Of a stretch of DNA of 37,366 bases, positions 1-9,006 are shown piece by piece. Under the pieces are notes generated by a model. The model was not told the origin of the DNA. It was given only the letters and a program-made list of their open reading frames with translations, and searched no databases. Position numbers and translations under genes: made by a program. Origin of the DNA: Sphingomonas sp. IC-56 (GTDB taxonomy: Bacteria; Pseudomonadota; Alphaproteobacteria; Sphingomonadales; Sphingomonadaceae); the NCBI RefSeq assembly GCF_021043375.1, contig NZ_JAJNDV010000015.1, forward strand, positions 1-37,366, in the 5' to 3' direction. Position 1 is the first letter of the stretch, and each line of letters begins with the position of its first letter.

Positions 1-1
1 A

Positions 2-172
2 CCCACACCCGCCCCGCCTGAAACCCCGGCTCAGCCGAGCATCGAGCCCAGCCAACCAGGCCAGCCAGCCAGCCCGCCGCCCGAGATCAATCCACCGACG
101 CCGAACATCGACGTGCCCTCGCCCCAGCCTGGCGGCGACCCCGGCATCGCCCCCGGCCAGCCGATGGCATGA
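2..172 (+). CDS. C-terminal fragment of a proline-rich protein (partial)
   Basis: An open frame enters from the left edge and ends at TGA 170-172, giving 56 residues of the C-terminus. The fragment is about one third proline with Ala, Gln, Ser and Gly, ending in the tail PGIAPGQPMA. Such tails are low-complexity and usually disordered, and are often found at the end of envelope or periplasmic proteins, but no domain is visible here so the function cannot be named. The frame uses GC-rich third positions and runs straight to the edge, which supports it as coding. The next small gene follows 20 bp later and could be co-transcribed. Confidence 0.6.
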   Translation, partial: PTPAPPETPAQPSIEPSQPGQPASPPPEINPPTPNIDVPSPQPGGDPGIAPGQPMA

Positions 173-192
173 ATCCCACAGGAGACGAAGCA

Positions 193-411
193 ATGCCCGA
201 CAACAAACTTGAAGGCGAACTGCGCGGCCCGATCACGGACGACGCCGACGATCCCCGGTCCGACATCGAACAGGCCGTACAGGCCCGCTCGGACGAAGCC
301 GATGCGCATGGCGGCGGCGGCACCAGCGGCATTGGCGCTGGCGCGGGCGAGGATGACGGCGTCAGCGGCACCGCAGGCGAAGTGAAGAACCAGGATCGGA
401 TGCAGCAATAG
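193..411 (+). CDS. small acidic hypothetical protein (72 aa)
   Basis: The protein is strongly acidic and Gly/Asp-rich (MPDNKLEGELRGP at the start, a Gly-rich run near residues 41-55), with no signal peptide, membrane segment or recognised domain. I chose ATG 193 because AGGAGA at 180-185 sits 7 bp upstream; an in-frame ATG at 169 overlaps the preceding stop and has no comparable ribosome binding site. It follows the proline-rich gene closely and is closed by a 16-bp hairpin, so it is probably the last gene of that transcript. The composition suggests a disordered soluble protein; no function is assigned. Confidence 0.6.
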   Translation: MPDNKLEGELRGPITDDADDPRSDIEQAVQARSDEADAHGGGGTSGIGAGAGEDDGVSGTAGEVKNQDRMQQ

Positions 412-418
412 CACCCGC

Positions 419-457
419 CCTGCCTCTCCGCGGCGATACGTGCCGCGGAGAGGCAGG
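419..457 (+). terminator. perfect 16-bp hairpin after the small acidic gene
   Basis: Positions 419-434 and 442-457 are perfect reverse complements around a 7-nt loop, 8 nt after the stop codon at 411. No T-run follows, so it may work as a terminator only with other factors, or protect the mRNA 3' end. Confidence 0.6.
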
Positions 458-549
458 ACAACTGAGCCTAGTCAAACATGGATCAATTGTGCTGGTCGCG
501 CCGTTAGGCATAGCGACTGACCGACCCACACCGGGTTCCGAGGGAGCAC

Positions 550-1272
550 ATGATCGAAAAGCACCTGCTCAAGCTGCGCGCGCGCGACGAGATCAGCGCC
601 GATGAGGAGCAGGCAATCCGCGCCGCAGTTGGCGAAACCGTGATGCTCCCGGCCGAGCACACCTTCATCACCCCCGGCAAGCTGCTCGACCATTCCACGC
701 TCGTGCTCGACGGGATCGTCGCCCGCTACAAGGACCTGAGCGACGGGCAGCGCCAGATCACCGAACTGCATGTCGCCGGTGACTTTGCCGACCTGCACAG
801 CTTCACGCTGCAATATCTCGATCACAGTGTCATGACGCTGACCCCGGCGCGGATCGTGCGGATGCCGCACAAGGCGCTGGCTGAAATCACGGAGCGGTAC
901 CCACATCTTACCCGCGTCTATTGGTTCGGAACCAACCTGGACGCCGCCATTCACCGCGAATGGGAGCTCTCGCTCGGGCGCCGCAGCGCGATCCAGCGCA
1001 TCGCGCACCTGTTCTGCGAGATGCAGGTCCGCCTGCGCATCGTCGGGTTGGCCAGTGAGCGGCATTACGACCTGCCGCTGACGCAGGCGGTACTGGCAGA
1101 ATGCCTCGGCCTCACGCCAGTGCACGTCAACCGGGTGCTCAAGGAACTGCGCGAAGCCGCCTTGGTCGAATTCCGCAGCGGCCGGGTGACGATCCTCGAT
1201 CTGCTCGGGCTGCGCGCCATGGCCGATTTCGACCCGTCTTACCTTTACCTCGAGCGCAAGCGCCCGCGCTGA
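550..1272 (+). CDS. Crp/Fnr family transcriptional regulator
   Basis: The 240-residue length fits the Crp/Fnr family. Residues about 15-130 form a cyclic-nucleotide-binding-like beta roll, followed by the long dimer helix and a C-terminal winged helix, with the helix-turn-helix around residues 179-200 (AECLGLTPVHVNRVLKEL). There is no N-terminal cysteine cluster, so it is not an oxygen-sensing Fnr, and the segment matching the Crp phosphate-binding cassette (GDFADLHSF) lacks the usual Arg-Ser/Thr, so cAMP binding is doubtful. ATG 550 follows AGGGAG at 540-545. It probably binds DNA in response to an unknown signal. It converges on the cyclophilin gene with only 3 bp between stops. Confidence 0.9.
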   Translation: MIEKHLLKLRARDEISADEEQAIRAAVGETVMLPAEHTFITPGKLLDHSTLVLDGIVARYKDLSDGQRQITELHVAGDFADLHSFTLQYLDHSVMTLTPARIVRMPHKALAEITERYPHLTRVYWFGTNLDAAIHREWELSLGRRSAIQRIAHLFCEMQVRLRIVGLASERHYDLPLTQAVLAECLGLTPVHVNRVLKELREAALVEFRSGRVTILDLLGLRAMADFDPSYLYLERKRPR

Positions 1273-1275
1273 GCC

Positions 1276-1878
1276 TCAGGAGGTCAACCGCCGAACGCTC
1301 AGTATCTTCACCGGCGCGGCGGGCACCTGCCCCTTGAAGGTGCCTGCCAGCGTCTTGGTAGGAGAGATCGGCGCGTCCATGATCTTCACCACCACGTCCA
1401 TGCCCTCCACAACCCGCGCAAAGGCGGCATAGCCCAGATTGTCGCCGGGCCGCGCCGGATCGGCATCGAACGAGGCCTGGTCCCCTACGCTGATCGTGAA
1501 CTCGCCGCGCGCAGTGCCCGGCGCCAGCCGCGGCATCGACAGCGTGCCCTCCAGGTGCTTGATTCCCGTCTGGCTGGTGGGCTCATGCTTGATCGGCGGG
1601 AACATCCGCGCGGGCGCGTTCTGCACCCCGAACTGCACGAAGCCGAAGCGATGCTGCACCTTCACCGTGCGATAGAAGCTGATCCCGTCTAGCCGCTTGG
1701 CATCGACATAGCGCAGGAAATTGCGCGCGGAGATCGGCGCCTTGTCGGCAAACACCTCGACTACGATACGCCCCGCGCTGGTGTCGATCGCCACCCGGGG
1801 ATTGGCCACCGGCGCGGTCTGCGCGAGCGCTGGCGCGGCGAGGAGGAGACACAGCAGCGACAGGAACAAACGGCGCAT
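1276..1878 (-). CDS. exported cyclophilin-type peptidyl-prolyl cis-trans isomerase
   Basis: A 200-residue protein with a clear signal peptide (MRRLFLSLLCLLLAAPALAQ) and then a cyclophilin domain: the opening strand VAIDTSAGRIVVEVFADKAP, NFLRYVD, FYRTV, and later GEFTISVGDQASFD and NLGYAAFARVVEGMDVV. Cyclophilins catalyse proline cis-trans isomerisation; the signal peptide places this one in the periplasm, where it would help fold exported proteins. The segment around KVQHRFGFVQFGVQNAPAR is longer and less like the usual GG(D/N)FTxGDGTGG loop, typical of the divergent bacterial cyclophilins, so activity is likely but not certain. It is a single gene, convergent with the Crp/Fnr gene. Confidence 0.9.
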   Translation of the reverse strand: MRRLFLSLLCLLLAAPALAQTAPVANPRVAIDTSAGRIVVEVFADKAPISARNFLRYVDAKRLDGISFYRTVKVQHRFGFVQFGVQNAPARMFPPIKHEPTSQTGIKHLEGTLSMPRLAPGTARGEFTISVGDQASFDADPARPGDNLGYAAFARVVEGMDVVVKIMDAPISPTKTLAGTFKGQVPAAPVKILSVRRLTS

Positions 1879-2011
1879 GAAACCTCCGCATAGAATCTAT
1901 CGGCAGCACCTTAGTGCACGCTTTCAGGCATGCAAATGCGCCGAACCCCTCGGCGGGACTGATGCACCGTGCACGATCCGAGCCGACAGGAGCCGTTCAC
2001 TTGACGTTCAC

Positions 2012-2037
2012 GGAACAGCCCCGTTTCGCCGCCCGTT
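2012..2037 (+). promoter_or_regulatory. candidate EcfG (general stress sigma factor) promoter
   Basis: GGAAC at 2012-2016 and CGTT at 2034-2037 are separated by 17 bp, matching the alphaproteobacterial EcfG consensus GGAAC-N16/17-CGTT. The expected transcript start near 2044-2046 lies just before the RBS (TCGGAG, 2055-2060) of the small exported protein gene at 2069. Motif match by eye only. Confidence 0.5.
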
Positions 2038-2068
2038 CCGAGCATCACGAACAATCGGAGTGATGCGT

Positions 2069-2389
2069 ATGAAGATCATTGCTGCACTGGCCCTCGCCAG
2101 CACTACCCTTGCCATCGCCGCACCTGCCGCGGCGAGCGATCGCTCCAAGCGCATCACCAACGTCTATGATGACAGCAACTCCTACTGGCTCGACTACAAG
2201 ACCGACATCAGCGAAGCGAAGCGCGAGTTGCGCAAGGACCTTGCCCGCGCCGACGATGAAGGCGACCGCATCGACGCCTGGCACGAATATCGCCGCGAAG
2301 TCGCGGATGCCCGATACGACTTCCAGAAGGAAATGGCCGAACGCGGCGTAGTCGTAAGCCGCCGCGGTCTCGTCAGCGTCGGCGAGTAA
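2069..2389 (+). CDS. small exported charged protein (106 aa), function unknown
   Basis: The N-terminus MKIIAALALASTTLAIAAPA is a signal peptide cleaved after an Ala-rich stretch, leaving a mature domain of about 85 residues that is highly charged and helical (repeated acidic/basic pattern such as EAKRELRKDLARADDEGD). I start at ATG 2069 because TCGGAG (2055-2060) is 8 bp upstream; the ATG at 2063 is too close to it. The protein is likely periplasmic. A GGAAC-N17-CGTT motif upstream suggests control by the general stress sigma factor EcfG. I do not recognise a named family. A perfect hairpin lies 11 bp after the stop. Confidence 0.75.
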   Translation: MKIIAALALASTTLAIAAPAAASDRSKRITNVYDDSNSYWLDYKTDISEAKRELRKDLARADDEGDRIDAWHEYRREVADARYDFQKEMAERGVVVSRRGLVSVGE

Positions 2390-2400
2390 ACAGCCGGCAA

Positions 2401-2423
2401 GGACCGCCGCGTAGCGGCGGTCC
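2401..2423. terminator. bidirectional hairpin between convergent genes
   Basis: A perfect 10-bp stem (2401-2410 with 2414-2423) and a GTA loop lie between the stop of the small exported protein (2389) and the stop of gatB (2433). There is no U-tract in either direction beyond a short TATT. Confidence 0.6.
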
Positions 2424-2432
2424 CGCTATTGC

Positions 2433-3932
2433 TTAACCTGCCAGCGCCTTCTTCAGCAATTCGTTGACCACCGCCGGATTGGCCTTGCCGCCCATCGCCT
2501 TCATCGTCTGACCGACGAAGAAGCCGAACAGCGCTTCCTTGCCGCCGCGATACTGTTCCAGCTGGTTCGGGTTCTTGGCGAGGACCTCGGCGATCACTGC
2601 TTCGATCGCGCCGGTGTCGCTGGTCTGCTTGAGCCCGCGCTCCTCGACGATCTTGCCCGGCGCGTCACCGGTCTCGAGCATGATCTCGAAGACCTGCTTG
2701 CCCAGGCTTCCCGACAGCGTGCCGTCGCCGACCAGCGCCAGCAGCTCGGCGCCCTGCTCGGGGCTGACCGGGCTCTCATCGATGCCCTTGCCCAGCCGGT
2801 TGAGCGCACCGAACAGGTCGGAGATCAGCCAGTTCGCAGTCGCGCGCGCGACTTCCTGCTCGCCCTTCTTCTGCACGCGTGCGCTCTCGGCGAGCAGCGC
2901 CTCGAACCACCGGGCGGTATCCGCGTCGGCGGTCAGCACCGCGGCATTGTACGCGCTCAGCCCCAGGTCGCTTTCATAGCGGCGGCGCTTGGCGTCGGGC
3001 AATTCGGGCAGGCTCGCCTGGCATGCGTCGAGGAATGCATCGTCCAGCACCAGCGGCAACAGGTCGGGATCGGGGAAGTAGCGATAATCGTGCGCGTCTT
3101 CCTTGGAGCGCATCGACCGGGTTTCGCCGCGATCCGGATCGAACAGCCGCGTCTCCTGAACGATACGCCCGCCGCCCTCCAGCACTTCGACCTGGCGCCG
3201 CGCCTCGAACTCGATCGCCTGCATGACGAAGCGCACCGAGTTGACGTTCTTGGTCTCCGTCCGCGTGCCGAGTTCGTCGCCGACCTTGCGCACGCTGACG
3301 TTCACGTCGGCGCGCATCGACCCCTGGTCCATGTTGCCGTCGCAGCTGCCGACATAGCGCAGCACCGAGCGCAGCTTCGACAGATATGCCCCGGCTTCCG
3401 CCGGCGAGCGCATGTCGGGCCGCGACACGATCTCCATCAGCGCCACGCCCGAGCGGTTGAGGTCGACATAGGAGCGCGTCGGATGCTGGTCGTGCATCAG
3501 CTTGCCGGCGTCCTGCTCGACATGGATGCGCTCGATGCCGATCGTCTTGGTGAAGGCTTCGGGATCCTTCTCGTCCAGGCTGATCTCCAGCGTGCCCTCG
3601 CCTACCAGCGGGTGGTAGAGCTGGCTGATCTGATAGCCCTGCGGCAGATCGGCGTAGAAATAGTTCTTGCGATCGAACCGCGACCATTTGTTGATCACCG
3701 CGCCCAGCGCCATGCCGGTGCGCACCGCCTGGCGGATGCACTCCTTGTTCGGCACCGGCAGCATGCCTGGCATCGCAGCATCGACCAGGCTCACCTGGCT
3801 GTTCGGCTCCGCCCCGAACGCGGTCGCGGCGCCGGAAAACAGCTTGGCATTGGAAGTGACCTGCGCGTGGACTTCGAGGCCGATCACGACCTCCCACTCG
3901 CCGGTGTCGCCCTGAATACGATAGTCGCTCAT
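2433..3932 (-). CDS. gatB: Asp-tRNA(Asn)/Glu-tRNA(Gln) amidotransferase subunit B
   Basis: The 499-residue protein is full length for GatB, the tRNA-binding and kinase subunit of the GatCAB complex, which converts mischarged Glu-tRNA(Gln) and/or Asp-tRNA(Asn) to the correct amide in the cytoplasm. The N-terminal family signature is clear: [13 protein letters not shown] near residue 12, then [23 protein letters not shown] and [17 protein letters not shown], all parts of the GatB/GatE catalytic core. The C-terminal YqeY-like tail ends with [19 protein letters not shown]. It starts 1 bp after the gatA stop, so it is the last gene of gatC-gatA-gatB, and a perfect hairpin follows the operon. Confidence 0.98.
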   Translation of the reverse strand: MSDYRIQGDTGEWEVVIGLEVHAQVTSNAKLFSGAATAFGAEPNSQVSLVDAAMPGMLPVPNKECIRQAVRTGMALGAVINKWSRFDRKNYFYADLPQGYQISQLYHPLVGEGTLEISLDEKDPEAFTKTIGIERIHVEQDAGKLMHDQHPTRSYVDLNRSGVALMEIVSRPDMRSPAEAGAYLSKLRSVLRYVGSCDGNMDQGSMRADVNVSVRKVGDELGTRTETKNVNSVRFVMQAIEFEARRQVEVLEGGGRIVQETRLFDPDRGETRSMRSKEDAHDYRYFPDPDLLPLVLDDAFLDACQASLPELPDAKRRRYESDLGLSAYNAAVLTADADTARWFEALLAESARVQKKGEQEVARATANWLISDLFGALNRLGKGIDESPVSPEQGAELLALVGDGTLSGSLGKQVFEIMLETGDAPGKIVEERGLKQTSDTGAIEAVIAEVLAKNPNQLEQYRGGKEALFGFFVGQTMKAMGGKANPAVVNELLKKALAG

Positions 3933-3933
3933 C

Positions 3934-5418
3934 TTACCACCATGCCTCCGGCCGTGCCGTGAAGCCTGCCCGTTCTTCGATCGCCAGGCTCGCGTTCAGC
4001 ACGCCCTGCTCGTCCAGCGGCTTGCCAATGATCTGGAGACCGAGCGGCAGTCCGCTCTTGTCCAGCCCGCCCGGCACGCTCATCGCCGGCAGGCCAGCCA
4101 GGCTCGACGGCACCGTGAACACGTCGTTCAAGTACATCGCCAGCGGATCGGCCGACTTCTCGCCCAGCGCGAATGCGGCGCTCGGCGCAGTCGGCGTCAG
4201 CAGCAGGTCGCACGCCGTCCACGCATTCTCGAAGTCCTGCGCGATCAGGGTGCGCACCTTCTGCGCCTGGGTGTAATAGGCGTCGTAGAAGCCTGCGGAG
4301 AGCACATAGGTGCCGATCAGGATGCGCCGCTTCACTTCGTCGCCGAAACCGGCCGCGCGCGTCGCCGCGTACATGTCCTGCAGGTTCGCGCCCTCGGGCA
4401 GCTCGCGCTGGCCATAGCGCACGCCGTCATAGCGCGCGAGATTCGACGACGCCTCCGCCGGGGCGATGATGTAATAGGCCGGCAGCGCGTATTTGGTGTG
4501 CGGCAGGGAGACTTCGACGATCTCGGCGCCGGCATCCTTCATCCAGGCGATGCCCTGCTGCCACAGCGCCTCGATCTCCTCGGGCATGCCCTCGACGCGG
4601 TATTCCTTGGGGATGCCGATGCGCTTGCCCTTCAGGTCGCCCGAAAGGCCCGCTTCCCACTTGGGAACCGCCAGGTCGAGCGAGGTCGAGTCCTTGGGAT
4701 CGAAGCCGGCCATATGCTCGAGCAGGATCGCGCAGTCGCGCACGTCGCGCGCCATCGGGCCGGCCTGGTCGAGCGAAGATGCGAACGCCACCACGCCCCA
4801 GCGCGAGCAGCGGCCATAGGTCGGCTTGATGCCCGAAATGCCGACGAACGCCGCCGGCTGACGGATCGAGCCGCCAGTGTCGGTGCCGGTTGCGCCCGGC
4901 GCAATCCGCGCCGCGACGGCTGATGAACTGCCGCCCGAGGAACCGCCGGGCGCCAGTGGCGCATTGTCGCCGCCACCACGTCGCCACGGCGAGATGACGT
5001 TGCCGAAATAGCTGGTCTCGTTGGACGATCCCATCGCGAACTGGTCGAGGTTGAGCTTGCCCAGCATGCCCGCGCCCGCATCCCACAACCGCTGCGACAC
5101 GGTGGACTCATAGGGCGGCGTGAAGCCTTCCAGGATGTGGCTGGCCGCGGTGGTCTGCACGCCCTTGGTGGCGAACAGGTCCTTCATGCCGATCGGCACA
5201 CCCGCCAGCGGCTTCAGCGTCTCACCCGCCGCGCGCGCATCGTCGGCAGCCTTGGCGGCGGCCAGCGCATGCTCGGGCGTCTCGACGATGAACGCATTGA
5301 GCGGCTTGGCCTTGGCCACCGCGTCGTTGAACGCGTGCGCCACTTCGGTCGCGGAGAAGGTGCCGTCGCGCACGCCGTCGCGCAGCTGCGAGATGCCCAG
5401 GTCGGTGATGGTGCTCAT
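3934..5418 (-). CDS. gatA: Asp-tRNA(Asn)/Glu-tRNA(Gln) amidotransferase subunit A
   Basis: GatA is the glutaminase/amidase subunit that releases ammonia from glutamine for the transamidation done with GatB. The 494-residue length is normal. The amidase signature family triad is complete: Lys79 in GMKDLF, Ser160 in [11 protein letters not shown] and Ser184 in [12 protein letters not shown]. The ATG at 5416-5418 overlaps the gatC stop by 4 bp (ATGA), and this is the start that gives the usual N-terminus [10 protein letters not shown]; longer in-frame extensions run into gatC and are not real. Position between gatC and gatB with overlap/1-bp spacing implies translational coupling and equal subunit supply. 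Confidence 0.98.
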   Translation of the reverse strand: MSTITDLGISQLRDGVRDGTFSATEVAHAFNDAVAKAKPLNAFIVETPEHALAAAKAADDARAAGETLKPLAGVPIGMKDLFATKGVQTTAASHILEGFTPPYESTVSQRLWDAGAGMLGKLNLDQFAMGSSNETSYFGNVISPWRRGGGDNAPLAPGGSSGGSSSAVAARIAPGATGTDTGGSIRQPAAFVGISGIKPTYGRCSRWGVVAFASSLDQAGPMARDVRDCAILLEHMAGFDPKDSTSLDLAVPKWEAGLSGDLKGKRIGIPKEYRVEGMPEEIEALWQQGIAWMKDAGAEIVEVSLPHTKYALPAYYIIAPAEASSNLARYDGVRYGQRELPEGANLQDMYAATRAAGFGDEVKRRILIGTYVLSAGFYDAYYTQAQKVRTLIAQDFENAWTACDLLLTPTAPSAAFALGEKSADPLAMYLNDVFTVPSSLAGLPAMSVPGGLDKSGLPLGLQIIGKPLDEQGVLNASLAIEERAGFTARPEAWW

Positions 5419-5702
5419 TCGACGACCTTCGGCACGGTGAAGAAGCCATGCTCGCCTTGCGGCGCGTTGGCGAGGACCGACGCGCGCTGGTCGGGCTCGG
5501 TCACCACGTCCTCGCGCAGGCGCAGGCTGTTGGGGATTACGGCGGTGGTCGGCTCGACATTGGCGGTGTCGACTTCGCCCAGCTGCTCGATCCAGCCCAG
5601 GATGTTGTTGAGTTCGGGCGCCAGGCGCTCGGCATCGGCATCGCTGATCGCGATCCGGGCGAGGCTCGCCACTTTCTTTACGGTTGCAGTGTCTACGGAC
5701 AT
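5415..5702 (-). CDS. gatC: Asp-tRNA(Asn)/Glu-tRNA(Gln) amidotransferase subunit C
   Basis: A 95-residue protein with the GatC pattern: N-terminal [15 protein letters not shown], the helix [16 protein letters not shown], the [16 protein letters not shown] segment and the C-terminal [10 protein letters not shown]. GatC wraps around GatA and stabilises the GatA-GatB complex. It is the first gene of the operon, with the 4-bp overlap to gatA. The presence of GatCAB means the cell probably lacks a direct route for charging tRNA(Gln) and/or tRNA(Asn); which synthetase is missing cannot be told from this window. Confidence 0.97.
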   Translation of the reverse strand: MSVDTATVKKVASLARIAISDADAERLAPELNNILGWIEQLGEVDTANVEPTTAVIPNSLRLREDVVTEPDQRASVLANAPQGEHGFFTVPKVVE

Positions 5703-5848
5703 ACGGCGCGGCTAGCATCCCGTGAGCGGCACACGCAACGTTCTTCTTGTGTCGCCGCACTCCGCTTGCATCCGCCACAACCATGCCGCACGGCTAAGCG
5801 GTTGCAACCTTCACCCTTCATGCTGCATTGCACAATGGAGACCGCGTT

Positions 5849-6952
5849 TTGGCCAGGAAGTTTCTGTATGCGATCGCGATCCTGGTAATGCTCGCCCTGG
5901 CTTCCGCCTTCGCCTATCGGTTCTACGGCGTGCAGCTGATGCGCCAGTTCATGGTGCCCTCGGGTGATGCCGTGGCGCTGCCGCCCACCGCCGCGGACGC
6001 CTATACCAAGCCGGACATGTGGATCGCCCGGCCCGACAAGCCTGGCAACCCGGCACTCTGGACCCCGACCGGCTACACGCCAGCGGCCGATCCCAAGGGC
6101 GCGGTGTTCTTCATCCATCCGACTTCGTTCCTCGACACCAAGACCTGGAACGCCCCGCTCGACAATGCCGACGCCAACAACCGCGCGGCGCTGTTCCTGC
6201 GCGGTCAGGCGAGTGCGTTCAACTCGGTCGGCGCGGTCTGGGCGCCGCGCTACCGTCAGGCGACCTTCGGCGCCTTTCTCACCAGCAAGGCCAGCGCGCA
6301 GAAGGCGCTCGATTTCGCCTATCGCGACGTTCTCGCCGCGTTCGATCAGTTCGTGGCACAAGCCGGCGACCGCCCGATCATTCTGGCCGGCCACAGCCAA
6401 GGCGCGCTCCACCTCTCGCGCCTGCTGGTCGACCGGATCGCCGGCCAGCCGATCGCCAAGCGCATCGTCGCCGCCTATGTCGTCGGCTGGCCGGTATCGG
6501 TCAGCGCCGATCTCCCGAACATGGGCCTGCCCGCCTGCGCCGCCGCCGACCAGTCTGGCTGCATCCTGTCCTGGCAGAGCTTCGCCGAACCCGCCGACCC
6601 GTCGCTGATCGTCGACACCTTCGACGCGACCGCGGGCTTCACCGGCCAACCGCGCGCCGGCACGCCGATGGTGTGCACCAATCCGCTTACTGGCAATCCC
6701 GGCGACTCGGCGCCCGCGACCGCCAATCTCGGCACCCTGATTCCCGATCAGAGCTTCCAGTCCGCCCGCCTGGTTACTCAGTCGGTCCCGGCCCGCTGCG
6801 ACGGCCGTGGCTTCCTGATGATCGGCCGCAACGCACCCGACTTCGGCCAGTATGTTCTGCCCGGCAACAACTACCATGTCTTCGACTACAGCCTGTTCTG
6901 GGCCAATATCCGTCAGGACGCGGAGCGCCGGCTAAAGGCGTACGAGCGCTAA
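5849..6952 (+). CDS. DUF3089-type alpha/beta hydrolase, membrane anchored
   Basis: A 367-residue protein with an N-terminal hydrophobic segment ([20 protein letters not shown]) that is probably an uncleaved anchor, so the body faces the periplasm. The nucleophile elbow GHSQG lies near residue 180 and the family features [22 protein letters not shown] and DYSLFW match DUF3089, an alpha/beta-hydrolase group of unknown substrate. I start at TTG 5849, 8 bp after GGAG (5837-5840); a TTG at 5828 lies before that site. A run of eight T follows the stop by 5 bp (6958-6965) and may end the transcript. It is divergent from gatCAB. Confidence 0.8.
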   Translation: MARKFLYAIAILVMLALASAFAYRFYGVQLMRQFMVPSGDAVALPPTAADAYTKPDMWIARPDKPGNPALWTPTGYTPAADPKGAVFFIHPTSFLDTKTWNAPLDNADANNRAALFLRGQASAFNSVGAVWAPRYRQATFGAFLTSKASAQKALDFAYRDVLAAFDQFVAQAGDRPIILAGHSQGALHLSRLLVDRIAGQPIAKRIVAAYVVGWPVSVSADLPNMGLPACAAADQSGCILSWQSFAEPADPSLIVDTFDATAGFTGQPRAGTPMVCTNPLTGNPGDSAPATANLGTLIPDQSFQSARLVTQSVPARCDGRGFLMIGRNAPDFGQYVLPGNNYHVFDYSLFWANIRQDAERRLKAYER

Positions 6953-7002
6953 TCAGGTTTTTTTTGAAGTCGAGAGAGCCAAACGAGCCGTTCAAAATAC
7001 CC

Positions 7003-7087
7003 CGTCATCCCGGCCTTGATCCGGGATCCCGCTTCTTCTTCTGCCGGTTGGAGGGCAGCGGGACCCCGGCTCAAGGCCGGGGCGACG
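7003..7087. repeat. palindromic intergenic repeat (alphaproteobacterial type)
   Basis: Arms 7003-7033 and 7057-7087 are inverted copies matching at 27 of 31 positions, around a 23-nt centre. The outer part CGTCATCCCGGCCTTGATCC is the common core of palindromic units scattered between genes in many alphaproteobacteria. It occupies the gap before ruvX and has no coding potential. As RNA it would fold into a long stem that could protect or end the upstream transcript. Confidence 0.8.
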
Positions 7088-7164
7088 AAAGAAGAAGGGA
7101 CGGCATCAGCCGATCAGTCCCTTCCCCCTCCTCGCGCCACAAAGGATTTGCTAGCGCACTCCCC

Positions 7165-7626
7165 ATGATCACCCTCGAAGCCGCCGACTTCCACGCCGCT
7201 CTCCCTGCCGGCGGCCGCCTGCTCGGCCTCGATGTCGGCACCAAGACCATCGGCACGGCGCTTTGCGACGCCGGCTGGAGCTTCGCCTCCCCCGCCCAAC
7301 TGGTCCGCCGCACCAAGTTCACCAAGGACAAGGCCGAACTCGCGACCCTGATCGCCGCGCAATCGGTAAAGGGCTTGGTCATAGGCCTGCCCCTCAATCT
7401 CGACGGCACCGACAGTCCCCGCACGCAATCCACCCGCGCCTTCGCCCGCAACCTGGACGATATGGGGCTCCCTATTCTGCTGTGGGACGAGCGCTGGTCC
7501 ACCGTGGCAGTCGAGCGCACGCTGATCGAACAGGATTTCAGCCGTGCCCGCCGCGCCGAGATGGTCGACAACATGGCCGCCGCGCACATCCTTCAGGCGG
7601 CGATCGACCGCCTCGTCAACGTCTGA
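7165..7626 (+). CDS. ruvX: RuvX/YqgF-type RNase H-like resolvase
   Basis: The 153-residue protein has the full YqgF fold: the first acidic strand [27 protein letters not shown] in the middle, then [13 protein letters not shown] and the C-terminal [10 protein letters not shown] with the last acidic residue. The family (YqgF, also called RuvX) is essential in many bacteria and has been linked to Holliday junction resolution and to 16S rRNA 5'-end processing; the in vivo role is not settled. ATG 7165 gives a normal length. It follows the palindromic repeat, so it likely has its own promoter, and its 3' end overlaps the convergent hydrolase gene by 11 bp. Confidence 0.93.
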   Translation: MITLEAADFHAALPAGGRLLGLDVGTKTIGTALCDAGWSFASPAQLVRRTKFTKDKAELATLIAAQSVKGLVIGLPLNLDGTDSPRTQSTRAFARNLDDMGLPILLWDERWSTVAVERTLIEQDFSRARRAEMVDNMAAAHILQAAIDRLVNV

Positions 7627-8605
7627 GCGCTTCCATCAGCACCTGCTGAAAGCGCCTGGGGTCCTCGACCTGCGGCGCGTGGCCAAGCCCGTCGAGCCGC
7701 ACCAGCGTCGCGCCCGGTATTCGCTTCACCGCGTCCTCCGCCGCCTGCGGCACCATCCGCACCCTGGCAGGGTCAGGCGCGGTGGTCGCGCGGAACGCGG
7801 TCCTGTCGGTCTGCCCGATGATCAGCGTCGTCGGCACGCCCAGCCGCCCCAGTTCCGCCGCCACAGGCTGCGTCTCGATCATGTCCGACAGCCGCGCCTG
7901 CGCCTCGCGCACCTTCTCGCCATCAGGGCTGGCATATTGCCCGGCCAGCATCGCCGCCCAGCGATCATAGTCGGCGCGCCAGACGCCGTTGTAATAGTTC
8001 TTGCGCTGATAGGCCTTGATCGACGCGGCGTTGGTCTTCGCCTCTTCCGCGCGCAGCTTGCCCAGGTCTGTGTACGGCACGCCCTCGGCCAGCGTGTCGT
8101 TCAGCCCCAACGGATTCACCAGCACCAGCCGCTCGACCAGTTCCGGATGAAGCAGCGCAAACCGCACGCCCAGTATGCCGCCGGTGGAGTGCCCGACCAG
8201 AACCACCTTCCCCGCGCCGGCTTGGCCAAGCAGTCCCCGCGTCAGTTCGGCAAGCGCATGAAAGCTGTATTGATAGCCGGCCGGCTTGGACGATTTGCAG
8301 AACCCGACCTGGTCCGGGGCGATCACCCGGTATCCCTGCGCCGTCATCCCCCGGATGGTCACGCCCCAAGTCGCGGCGCAGAAATTCTTGCCGTGCAACA
8401 GCACCAGGGTCGTGCCGTTCGCCTTGGCCGTCGGCGCAACGTCCAGATACGCCATTCGCACGTTCGCGCCTTGTGGCCGCGCCTCGAACCAGCGCACCGG
8501 ATAGGGATAGTCGAACCGCTCCAGATCGGCACCCAACGGCACCGTCTGCGCGCTCGCCGACCCGGCCAGCAACGCCAGCGCAGCCACACTCAACATCGTC
8601 TTCAT
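7616..8605 (-). CDS. exported alpha/beta hydrolase
   Basis: A 329-residue protein with a cleavable signal peptide ([20 protein letters not shown]), so it should be periplasmic. The hydrolase core is complete by eye: oxyanion region [14 protein letters not shown], nucleophile elbow GHSTGG, acid in [10 protein letters not shown] and base His in [10 protein letters not shown]. This architecture fits epoxide-hydrolase/esterase-like members of the alpha/beta family; the substrate is unknown. The last 11 bp overlap the end of ruvX on the other strand, with no room for a dedicated terminator. A small DUF6894-like gene lies 10 bp upstream on the same strand and may be co-transcribed. Confidence 0.88.
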   Translation of the reverse strand: MKTMLSVAALALLAGSASAQTVPLGADLERFDYPYPVRWFEARPQGANVRMAYLDVAPTAKANGTTLVLLHGKNFCAATWGVTIRGMTAQGYRVIAPDQVGFCKSSKPAGYQYSFHALAELTRGLLGQAGAGKVVLVGHSTGGILGVRFALLHPELVERLVLVNPLGLNDTLAEGVPYTDLGKLRAEEAKTNAASIKAYQRKNYYNGVWRADYDRWAAMLAGQYASPDGEKVREAQARLSDMIETQPVAAELGRLGVPTTLIIGQTDRTAFRATTAPDPARVRMVPQAAEDAVKRIPGATLVRLDGLGHAPQVEDPRRFQQVLMEALRR

Positions 8606-8615
8606 TCCGAACCCT

Positions 8616-8864
8616 TCAACTGCGCTCCAGCTGGGCCGCCGCCGAGTCGACGCCGATCACGATCACGCTGAACAGCAGCAATCGTTCTGAATTGCTCACC
8701 TCCACCCGCAGATCCTGCCCGATCACCCGCTCGGGCTGGGACGTCAGCACCGCGCCAGCGTGGCGGATCGCGTACAATCGCGCCTGCTCGGCATCGGGAA
8801 GCTCGATCCCCTCCGCGGGGGTCTCAGCGACTCCATCGGACAACTGCAAGTGAAACACAGGCAT
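8616..8864 (-). CDS. small DUF6894-like protein (82 aa)
   Basis: The start MPVFHLQLSDG followed by GIELPDAEQARLYAIRHAG resembles the DUF6894 family, short cytoplasmic proteins common in Rhizobiales and Sphingomonadales with the pattern of an N-terminal strand, a D-G turn and an ELPD-A helix. No function is established. I chose ATG 8862-8864 because it gives the family N-terminus and has a GGAGG-type site just upstream on the minus strand; the longer frame to 8942 adds an unlike, Arg-rich leader. It ends 10 bp before the exported hydrolase gene. Confidence 0.7.
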   Translation of the reverse strand: MPVFHLQLSDGVAETPAEGIELPDAEQARLYAIRHAGAVLTSQPERVIGQDLRVEVSNSERLLLFSVIVIGVDSAAAQLERS

Positions 8865-9006
8865 ACTGGTCCTCCGCTGAAAATGTAGAATGCGGTGCGA
8901 CCCACTCCTGTAAGCGTCGACAAGCCCTCCGGGTTCCGACACGATCTGCGTCGAAACCGACCGATCGCTTGCGCCCCGCCCCGCCGCTCGCTACCCGGCG
9001 GCTTTA

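Noticed and set aside
3934..5784. 616-codon extended version of gatA
   Set aside because: The extra N-terminus covers gatC in another frame; the ATG at 5418 gives the family N-terminus and overlaps the gatC stop as usual.
5693..6877. 394-codon minus-strand open frame opposite the DUF3089 gene
   Set aside because: The plus-strand gene has a membrane anchor and GHSQG motif; the antisense frame shows only GC-driven composition.
8866..9006. Search for an attenuator or leader peptide before pyrB
   Set aside because: No T-run terminator or small ORF with an RBS could be made out in this 141-bp gap.
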